A stretch of DNA of 64,000 nucleotides from NCBI GenBank assembly GCA_904066235.2, contig CAJFCV020000005.1:12209501-12273500 (forward strand), read 5' to 3'. The first letter of the stretch is position 1, and every line of letters starts with the position of its first letter. Under the pieces are notes generated by a model, which was given only the letters and a program-made list of their open reading frames with translations, had not been told where the DNA came from and did no database searches. The stretch is from Bursaphelenchus xylophilus. Taxonomy: Eukaryota > Nematoda > Chromadorea > Rhabditida > Aphelenchoididae. Shown in pieces: positions 22,147-32,600 of this stretch. The position numbers and the translations under genes are program-made.

Positions 22147-22534
22147 TAATTGTAAATTGTAAGTTGGGTTCAGAAGTCTTAGAATTTCGTGAAGAATACG
22201 ATGGAATCAAAAAAATCCGAAAAGTCCAACCGTTAGGGGTGATATCCGGAGGGCATAGATATGCAAATTTCGAAAAAACCGAAAGTTTCGGCCCCAATCG
22301 ATGATGACAATAGCCAAAAAGCTAAGGGCTACCTGAAAAATGTCAAAAGTTACGGCGAAAAAACGATTAAAAAATCCCACTTTCAACAGGGCGCAGCTCG
22401 CCGGAAACGAAAAATTTCAACTATCCGCTGATGCCAAAAGTCTTAGAATTTTGTGTAGCAACTTCACTAAAAATTTTTTCCCGATATCTCAACGTTGAAT
22501 AGTTTTCAGTTTAGTTTTTTAGGGTATCTTTCGA

Positions 22535-24417
22535 CAAGCCCCCGCTTCGCGGGGCCTTGACGTCGCTGTGCGCGCAAAGGTTGCCCATCTTGAAGGTTGT
22601 TGATCGCGCACTACCTCTGGAGTCGCTGGCCCCGCTTCGCGCGGCCAGAAAAACGCGCTAACGCGCGTTCTACTTACTCAAGCCCGCGAAAAAGACATGC
22701 TCCGCTCCGACCCGGAGCAAATATTTCGAATCGCAATCACTCACCCCAGCCAACCCTAATTTACCCCGCCCCCTTGGAATGGGGAATTCCGCTTTATTTC
22801 TCCGTCTTCTCTTCCGGTCTCTCGCTCTCCGCTCTCTCTCGAAATTCAAACTTGCGTAAAAGCAAAGGAATTTCCCTCTCTCGGCTCGGCCTCGCACAAA
22901 GAAATCCAAAGTTGCGTAAAAGCAAAGGAATTTCCCTCTCTCGCTCTCCGCTCTCTCTCGAAATTCGAACTTGCGTAAAAGCAAAGGAATTTCCCTCTCT
23001 CGGCTCGGTCTCGCACAAAAAAATACAAAGTCCACCGCTGTTGGAGACGACTCGGCTCGGCCTCCGGCCTCGCCGAGTCGTATTTTAGGAAATGAAAGTG
23101 GTTTCTGGACCGGTTTTTCACGCTGAACACGATGGTCCAAGTCTCGATTCACGAAATTTAAATTTAGCGGCCGCAGGGCAAATTTTCGGCCGAACCGCCC
23201 AATTTTGGCCGAAATTTGGCCAGTGCTCACTGAATTCGAAAGCGATTTGGCTGAAATTTGGCACGATTGAAGCTTGTGGAATTTGTCGAAAATTGACCCG
23301 AGCCGAATTTTGAATTTTACACTTTTGCCCTCGGGGCGTATTTAGTTCGCTGAAAAAATTTAATTTTGATCTGGACGGTCGTATTTTAGGAAAAGTTGGA
23401 GTTTCGCACATGAATATTACCCAAAATTTGATTCTGCGTCGATTGGTACCAAAATCGTGTCGATAGCTCCACTGGCAGCCGAGTTCTGGAAGGGCGGATC
23501 CAGAAAATTTCGAATTTTTGCCTTTGTCGCTAGGCGGGCGGGGTAAGATGGTCGTATGTTGGGAAGTGAAAGTTGTTTCTAGGGCAGTTTGATGTGCTAA
23601 TTACGGGGCTTATCTCGAAAACCCGAAAAATTTGAAGTCTGAGCCCTGAGGGCGGATTTTGTGCAAAAAATCCCGAAAATTTTGCGCCAACAGTTTGATC
23701 TGACTTCCGGCAGGGTCCCAGTAGCCGAAAAAATTCCAGCGATAGCTGAGACTAATAGCTATGTCGCTGTGGAGCCGGATTTTTGAATTTCGATCTAGTT
23801 TTCCAGAAAAAAATTCCGGAAAATTTGGAGTTTTTTCGGAAATTTCGGAAAATCTCGAATAGCTAAAATACGAAATACGACAGCAAGATACGAAAGGTGG
23901 TTCTAGGGTATGTCAGGCATGCTGAATCAGAATCCGTTGTCAAAATCCAGAAATTCCGTCATCTTGATGGTGAAAAATGGAAATTTCGGAAAATCGGGAA
24001 TAACTATCGACCGGTCGATAAATCGACTATGGTGTAACGGGATGTTTTTCATTACTCGAGGTGTGGATACGAATGGAATTTGAGTTTTTTCACTCCGATG
24101 CCCTGAAGGCTCAAACTGCTATATCGCCCTGGGGGCATGTTATGCAAATTTCGAAAATCCGCGAAGTTCCGTCACAGATAGTTGATGAACATGATGCAAA
24201 GAACTCGGAAACTTTTCTCTGTAAGAAAAAAGTTACAGGCGATCCAAAATCGAAAAATTTCATTTTCAACAGGGCGCAGCTCGCGCGAAAAGCAAAATTT
24301 CAACTATCCGCTGATGCCAAAAGTCTTAGAATTTTGTGTAGCAACTTCACTAAAAATTTTTTTCCGATAACTCAACGTTGAATAGTTTTCGGATATGTTT
24401 CTTATATGTATCTTCGA
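22535..24417 (-). mobile_element. Non-autonomous Helitron unit N2a
   Basis: This 1883 bp unit has no gene. It lacks the 33 bp GC repeats of the other 3' ends. It has three ACTTGCGTAAAAGCAAAGGA-type blocks with GA/CT-rich linkers (22800-23010), a GC hairpin (about 23048-23082), and the shared 5' terminal region with the palindromic site at 24007-24018, 399 bp from its end. It is virtually identical to the next unit. Confidence 0.8.
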
Positions 24418-26301
24418 CAAGCCCCCGCTTCGCGGGGCCTTGACGTCGCTGTGCGCGCAAAGGTTGCCCATCTTGAAGGTTGTTGATCGCGCACTACCTC
24501 TGGAGTCGCTGGCCCCGCTTCGCGCGGCCAGAAAAACGCGCTAACGCGCGTTCTACTTACTCAAGCCCGCGAAAAAGACATGCTCCGCTCCGACCCGGAG
24601 CAAATATTTCGAATCGCAATCACTCACCCCAGCCAACCCTAATTTACCCCGCCCCCTTGGAATGGGGAATTCCGCTTTATTTCTCCGTCTTCTCTTCCGG
24701 TCTCTCGCTCTCCGCTCTCTCTCGAAATTCAAACTTGCGTAAAAGCAAAGGAATTTCCCTCTCTCGGCTCGGCCTCGCACAAAGAAATCCAAAGTTGCGT
24801 AAAAGCAAAGGAATTTCCCTCTCTCGCTCTCCGCTCTCTCTCGAAATTCGAACTTGCGTAAAAGCAAAGGAATTTCCCTCTCTCGGCTCGGTCTCGCACA
24901 AAAAAATACAAAGTCCACCGCTGTTGGAGACGACTCGGCTCGGCCTCCGGCCTCGCCGAGTCGTATTTTAGGAAATGAAAGTGGTTTCTGGACCGGTTTT
25001 TCACGCTGAACACGATGGTCCAAGTCTCGATTCACGAAATTTAAATTTAGCGGCCGCAGGGCAAATTTTCGGCCGAACCGCCCAATTTTGGCCGAAATTT
25101 GGCCAGTGCTCACTGAATTCGAAAGCGATTTGGCTGAAATTTGGCACGATTGAAGCTTGTGGAATTTGTCGAAAATTGACCCGAGCCGAATTTTGAATTT
25201 TACACTTTTGCCCTCGGGGCGTATTTAGTTCGCTGAAAAAATTTAATTTTGATCTGGACGGTCGTATTTTAGGAAAAGTTGGAGTTTCGCACATGAATAT
25301 TACCCAAAATTTGATTCTGCGTCGATTGGTACCAAAATCGTGTCGATAGCTCCACTGGCAGCCGAGTTCTGGAAGGGCGGATCCAGAAAATTTCGAATTT
25401 TTGCCTTTGTCGCTAGGCGGGCGGGGTAAGATGGTCGTATGTTGGGAAGTGAAAGTTGTTTCTAGGGCAGTTTGATGTGCTAATTACGGGGCTTATCTCG
25501 AAAACCCGAAAAATTTGAAGTCTGAGCCCTGAGGGCGGATTTTGTGCAAAAAATCCCGAAAATTTTGCGCCAACAGTTTGATCTGACTTCCGGCAGGGTC
25601 CCAGTAGCCGAAAAAATTCCAGCGATAGCTGAGACTAATAGCTATGTCGCTGTGGAGCCGGATTTTTGAATTTCGATCTAGTTTTCCAGAAAAAAATTCC
25701 GGAAAATTTGGAGTTTTTTCGGAAATTTCGGAAAATCTCGAATAGCTAAAATACGAAATACGACAGCAAGATACGAAAGGTGGTTCTAGGGTATGTCAGG
25801 CATGCTGAATCAGAATCCGTTGTCAAAATCCAGAAATTCCGTCATCTTGATGGTGAAAAATGGAAATTTCGGAAAATCGGGAATAACTATCGACCGGTCG
25901 ATAAATCGACTATGGTGTAACGGGATGTTTTTCATTACTCGAGGTGTGGATACGAATGGAATTTGAGTTTTTTTCACTCCGATGCCCTGAAGGCTCAAAC
26001 TGCTATATCGCCCTGGGGGCATGTTATGCAAATTTCGAAAATCCGCGAAGTTCCGTCACAGATAGTTGATGAACATGATGCAAAGAACTCGGAAACTTTT
26101 CTCTGTAAGAAAAAAGTTACAGGCGATCCAAAATCGAAAAATTTCATTTTCAACAGGGCGCAGCTCGCGCGAAAAGCAAAATTTCAACTATCCGCTGATG
26201 CCAAAAGTCTTAGAATTTTGTGTAGCAACTTCACTAAAAATTTTTTTCCGATAACTCAACGTTGAATAGTTTTCGGATATGTTTCTTATATGTATCTTCG
26301 A
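24418..26301 (-). mobile_element. Non-autonomous Helitron unit N2b
   Basis: This 1884 bp unit is a direct, virtually identical copy of N2a; the visible difference is one T in a T run near 25967. The palindromic site is at 25890-25901, 400 bp from the 5' end. No gene is present. Confidence 0.8.
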
Positions 26302-26681
26302 CAAGCCCCCGCTTCGCGGGGCCTTGACGTCGCTGTGCGCGCAAAGGTTGCCACACGTGCTCTACTGTTGATCGCGCACTACCTCTGGAGTCGCTGGCCA
26401 CGCTTCGCGCGGCCAGAAAAACGCGCTAACGCGCGTTCTACTTACTCAAGCCCGACAGTTATGGTCAGGTAAAGGCCGCGCGCCAGCGCTACTTTTCATC
26501 AGCTAAAGGCCGCACGCCAGCGCTACCTTCCATAAGTTTACTTTGTAGTGATTGACCGGCTCTTGGTGAAAAGCCTCCCCGCCACGTCAAGGCGGCCAGT
26601 CTTCGGGGAAGTGGTGTTATTTTTTTTTGGAAAAAATAACAAAACCTTTGCCCTTCTCTTTTTATGAATTTCAATTACTCC
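26302..26681 (-). repeat. Helitron 3' terminal structured region (FL1)
   Basis: It contains the terminal GAA-loop hairpin and CTTG end, the internal GC palindromes, two 33 bp GC repeats, a CGGCTCTTGG...GGCGGCC fold, and a GTTATTTTTT...AAAAAATAAC hairpin just after the transposase stop codon. No AATAAA poly(A) signal is obvious. Confidence 0.65.
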
Positions 26682-29600
26682 TTATTTCCCAGCAGGTTTC
26701 TGAGGGTATTTTGACTTCTGGTTCTCGTAAATTGTATCGAGATCGCGCAGGAACGTTGTGACTTCGCGGTAAACCACATTATCAATCTCGTCCGTATCGA
26801 CGTGAGAATATAAGTGGATATCGGCGGCTCTTCGTGTGCGACTAAGCGACACATATGTCTGGCCATGACTGAAGACCGGATCGTCCAAGTATAGTCCAAC
26901 CACGTTCAAGGTTTGCCCTTGAGCACGATTAATGGACATTGCAAAGGCCAGTTGCAATGGGAATTGATAACGCGTAAAGCGTATTCCTGCTCTGGCGTCT
27001 TTTCGAGGACGATAGTCAAATCGACTTCTGGCAATAAGGGCTATTTGCCCGAGATTGCCGTGAGGGTCGATCTTCTGACATTCGACCAAATCGTTGTGCA
27101 AGGCAACGACCCGCATTCTGGTTCCGTTGGAGAAACCTGTGCGGACTGATAAGTTTTTACGTAGAATAACATCTACTCCGACTTTCAGTTTCAACTCTCC
27201 GGGAGGCATATTGCCATCATTAACCTTGCAGATTTGCTCCTGCATTGCCTCGATCACTGTGTGATCGAAGTTACTGACATCGTCAGGATTGGGAGTGTTC
27301 ACCGAGACATACACCTGTTCTTTTCCAGGGAAACGGTCAAGAATCTCTGTATTCAGATTCGTTACCGTCTGAACTCGAGGGGCTAATATCGCCATTCCGG
27401 TTGGTCTTGTCTCGAGAGTCATCTGTAGATGACTTTCGGGGAAGACAGCCTCAATCATGTCTTGCGGACTTGTATGATTGTGAATGTCCGGATGCAACTT
27501 GTGTCTAATCGAGAAGGCGGTCACTCTTGAGGAAAAGTTTGTTCCTGAGCCAATTTCTTGAAGAAACTGCCTGTAACTCCTTTCATCAGCTCTTGTTCTG
27601 TGATTTTGCTTTAGAACAATGTATTGCATTTCAGCTTTTTTGGAGATCAGTGACCTGTTCCATTCTTCGCCGATCCTGAGATCTGGACAAACGGGCAGTA
27701 TTTGTTGGTAATCTCCTCCGTAGAGGATGACCAACTGCCGATCAATATCGCCTGGTCTGCGAACATGGCGCAACAGACGCTGCAAGTAATCGTACATGTT
27801 AATGTGCAATTGACTTGCTTCGTCAATGATCAAAAGACCAAGTTGACGAATACGCTGGGCCCTGGAGTCTTCGTACTTTAGAGTAGGAAGAGTGTCCGGG
27901 GTGAGATCAAGTGGAGCCCACAACAGATTATGGAGGGTCATTCCACCGGGCAGCAAGTTAGCCGCTACTCCGGTTGTAGCGGTGGCCGCGTATTTGATGC
28001 CATTCTCGGTGCAATAATTTGCGAGTTCAGTGTACAGGGTTGTTTTCCCTGTACCGCCTGCGCCATGTATAAAGAATTGACGATGGGGCATCGCCTTATT
28101 CTTTAGCCCGAGTTCCATCGCCTTGGTTATAGTATCAAAGGCGTATTGTTGGTCGTCTCCGAGGACTACCTTTGGCTTAGGAGGTTCTGGAGGACGCTCA
28201 GTCGTTTCGAACTCCCCAACGAAAAGATCCACGTCTTCACCGTGGACATCAGGGTCATATGCTCCATCCAAGGGTGGTAAATTGAAGGATTCATACTTCC
28301 CACCCATATTGGAGATGTAATAGCTTAGGAGCTCCAAGGCTCTGCGCTCTTGCCTTTCCCTGATTTCAGCATCAGGCATGTTGGGCCTGTGGAATGTCGG
28401 CATCATCATGTGGATCTTATAGTCGTTCCACAATTGAAGCTGATCTTCAATAAGTTCACCGGCCTCGATGAGGACTTGGGCAAACAGAAACACAAAGTGT
28501 TTGCAGGTGCGTCCACGGGCTTGGTCGAGGGCTTGTCGCCAAAGAACATCCGAGTGGAAAAGTCCTCGGGCCTGAGCAGCCTCCAAAAATGTGGCGTAAA
28601 TGTGGCCGTTGTGCGTTCTGCACTGTTCGAAACTCTGGAGACATGGCACCGTGAGAATAATTGACCGAAGAGCTAATTTCTCTTTGTCTTTTACGGAAAC
28701 CTCGCGCAACTGCACGATCTTTTTCATTTGTCTCTGATACTTTCTGTATGTGAAAGTCTTGTAATCATACGCATATGTCTTGTTCAGATCTACGTATGTC
28801 AAATCAGCGGTTTCTTCCGGGTGTATCGCACAATACTGGAAGTATGCAGTCAGTCTTGAATGCACATCTGGATTCAGATTGCTGACCCGCTGATAAATGT
28901 TCTCAACTGGCTCACCGTCGGCCGCATAGACGTGATTATCGCCTGGCATATGGATCCCAATTTGTTCCACAATATGTGAAACGAAAATGGGTCCAAAACT
29001 CAGGATACGAAGGTGAGCTTCCGGAGGAGTCAGGTAGTTTGCACCCAAATAGTGCTCCGGCTCATGAATGTCGACCTTCTTCGTTTTAGGATGAATTTCG
29101 ATGCCGTACACCTTTTCATCTGCCTTTTTTCTCTCGGGATCAATCTCTTCCTCTTCGAAAGGTTGATCTTCACCGAGCTTTTCTTGTCTTTGTTTTTCAA
29201 CTTCTTTCTCCTTTGCCTTATTGGCTTCCAGAGTTTCGAAGTCAGAAATGACTTGCACGATCGCCTTGTCATTGCCTTTCAATATGTACTTAATGACATA
29301 AGCAGGAGTTCCGTTTGTGCAAACGGCTTCCACGTTGCAATGACCATCCCACCAAGTTATGAGGGTCTTGTTAGTGGGGACTACATGCCTGTCTGTGTAG
29401 ACATGTTGCACACCATCAATCATCTTGCTGCCTGTGTGAACAGGTACTGAGACGTCCGGCCCACGTTCCAACCTTTGGTACGAAACATAGCCGGGACCAA
29501 TTCTGGTTTCCGGAGCAAGTTCTTGCGGATATCTCCGCTTGCATTTTCCGTTTTTGTCACGACACAAATCTGTCTCTTTGCAGTCGTGGATCATGTACCG

Positions 29601-32600
29601 AAGGACCTTATCGTGGACCTCGGCGTCGACCACAGGATCGGGGATCCGGGCAGTAATGAATTCGTCCACTACGTGAGCAGACATTTCTTTGTGCTCGGTC
29701 CACAAAAGCATATGGACGTGTGGATTTCCCCTTTTTTGGAATTCCAATGACATGTAGTATCCGTTACACTTCCCGAACCACCCTTTTTGATTCGAGCCGG
29801 CAGGCGCAATGCGTTTCATGAGCTCAACAACTTTTCGTCTGAATACGCGATTCAGAATGTCGTATGCATTCTTGGGATCGACGCCTTTATTTCCACAGAT
29901 TTGTAGAAAGTCGGGCCATTCAGAGTTCGCCGTCAACGTAATAAAGAAGGTCGGAGAACCTAGCGTCTGGGCCATCCCAACGCAGTTGGAATACTGGCGC
30001 TGGTAATAACGACGGCTGTAACGATGGCCTGGAGGCAGTCGTGTAAGCTTTCCCAGCTGGTAACCCTTAGACTTTTGCTTAAGGAGTTCGCCAAAGTTTT
30101 CGCGAACGTATTTAGCGTCCACGCGTCGCTTGGGTACGACGTTCTTTTCGTAGTAATCGAACACTTGCTGTTCGATTCCCAAAGCCTTTTGGCAGACCCA
30201 ACGGCCACCGACTTTTGGATGGGCAAAGATTCTGTGAACAGAACGATCTTTGTCTCTGCGCTGAAGCCTGTACTTTATTTGCATGCGCACAGAGCATTTC
30301 TTTTGTTTAGGATCGGCTTTTTTGGGTAAAGCGTCCCCCTCGTCAAATACCTCCTCCAAGTCGGTAATATTGATGTCATCTTCCGTTTCCTTCAACCCGG
30401 TTGGAAGAGGATTCAGTTCGACATTTACATCGAACGGCAAAAAGTCATCATCGTCCCCGGGTCGAGGATCCGGAAGGATTTCATCTTCACCGACGTCTCG
30501 CAACGGCAGATGTCGGTGGAAGTATGGTTCACCGTGTATGAACAACAGAGGGTAAAGGAGCGAGTCCAGTTCAGGGAGATACGGCTTATATTTAGCCGTT
30601 TGGTGACCTCTGCTATAAACAATCAGTCCGCCAGGAAGATTGACATGGCCACTGTCATCACTGAAGTAGACAACAGCATGCTCCGCGACTTCGGGCTTAT
30701 TTATTTGCCGCTCGTGTAGACCCTCAGGGAGCAATTGGCGCCTTAATTCAGGACTTAGTTCATTGGCGTCAACCACTTTGAGCCAGTAATTTTCTTGCGG
30801 CTTGCCTTCGACAGCAAGAAGTTCTTGACGTTCTATAATCGTCAAGTACATTTGGGCCAAGTCATTGTAACGGCGAATGTAATCATAAAAGAGCGCAGTG
30901 AGAAAATCAAAGGCTTTCTTATGCGACATGTGAATGTACATTTTAGTCTTTTTTAGCTGCTCACACACGTCATCTGGCGTTATGTCAGGGGCAAATCGGA
31001 GGAGTTGCCCAAGCAAAAGCGTGGCCGACATTCCTTCAGGATTTGAAATGTGGTAAGACGTTTGGCCATTGATATTAACGACTGGCGCGCCCCGTCCAGG
31101 CGGATCCGACTGGTTCACAGTTTGCGCGGCAAACGCATACATTTGATTCAATCGAGGCCCCTCTTCCCGATAGCACGCGTAGAAGTTCTTATCCTTAAAC
31201 ATGCCCACTTCCCCGAGCGCTAAGTCGCGTTGGAATTCGGGCATTTCTCTGAGTTCAGGCATTACAACTCGACCTTCCTTGCAGCACTCTCGAGGAGTCT
31301 CTCCGGGCAACAACCACGCCAGACAATGCGGACAGTTATTAAAATGGCCAACATGATGTGGATGGCGATAATAATGACCGCTGCTATGTGAGGCTTGACA
31401 ATGAACAGTTGTCCGCCCTATTTTCGAAGATTTTGATCTCTTCAGTTGTTCCTTTTGGACGTAATCCTGATTACTCCTTCGCACAATACCCTTTGTTTGG
31501 GTTTTTGGAGTAAACGGCGGAGGAGTAGGAGGCCGAGGCGCAGGCTGAGTCTTTGCAACTGCCGGCGTTCGAGGCGGGGAAGGAGTTTTTGTTTTTGTGT
31601 CATTCACAAAGTCTTGACACAGTTGGTTATAGACATTGTCAACAGGACTACTGTGAAAGATAGAATTCAGAATTCTAATTGAAAAATTCCTGGCTGTCCC
31701 GCTTCCCCAGCTAACGGCTGTGTTGGGCGCCATTCCATTGGACTCTATGTACAGATGGGCATTGCAAACAGTGTGGTTTGCTGTGAAATTTCCATCATTA
31801 GTCCAATGGTACTGAGCGGAATTCGTAATCACATAAATCTCAGCGTTCGGATTGGCGCCGGTTTGAGGACAGAAAACATTTCTATAGACCCTTAGGAATA
31901 TATCATGGAATTCTTGGGCATCAATCCCAGTTCTAACAGGGTCAATGATCACGACCTTGGCCGATCGCCTGTTTTTATACATTACTGCAAGGGCAAAGAA
32001 CCGTGAGGTCACCACCTTGCGAGTCGATCGTCGCTTCAGTATGAGCGGAATAAATAAGGCAGGGTCATGGTCACTATCTTCCGTTGGAATGCTGACCAAC
32101 TGATAATCCGCAGGATCCGCCGAGGTATCCAGCGACCATGAAGGAGAGATGAGACCAATAGGTCTTCCTGATTGACTTATGAGTTGAGCCAATGAAAACG
32201 AAATCAACTTGGGATCAAACTCATCGTCGTCCCTCTCTACATATGTGAGCTCAGACTCGCCGAGTAATCTCTCTTCAAAAGTCTTTGTACTTGTGCCGAC
32301 GCGATTGGCGTCCTTGAACAGCTCCATCATGTAACGGAACTTTTGGCGTGGATATTTCTCTTGGGCGTAGAGTTTATATCCCTCAGGCACACAGGACGGA
32401 GTCTCGAGAATCTCCTTTTCTTTCTCTATCATTAGAGAAATGTTAACGCAGTCAAATCGCTTCATGAGCTTGTCTTCGACTGATTTATTTCTTGGGGAAG
32501 CCCTGGGCTTCTTTGGAGAGGCCCCGATCTGACCTGAGTTTTCCTCATCGGTCTGCCGCTTAGTAACTGATCTCCTTTTCCTTGGAGTTTCAGGAACCGC

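Larger units (their letters stand above)
12754..22534 (-). mobile_element. Helitron unit A1 (deleted transposase, accessory gene kept)
   Basis: This 9781 bp unit has the common ends. In 5'-3' order on the - strand it contains the 5' terminal region (21303-22534), an eight-copy 124 bp hairpin array, an accessory gene with a palindromic 5' intron, a TCGACCGGTCGA module array, a GA-rich promoter-like block, a transposase gene with a ~5 kb internal deletion, and the GC-rich 3' end with two copies of the 33 bp repeat (12925-12985). Its N-terminal coding and accessory sequences are clearly diverged from FL1, so it represents another subfamily. Confidence 0.8.

Noticed and set aside
22597..23230. 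163 and 186 residue open frames in the N2a and N2b units
   Set aside because: They run through GA/CT-rich repeats on both strands and read the same low-complexity blocks repeatedly; the units appear non-coding.
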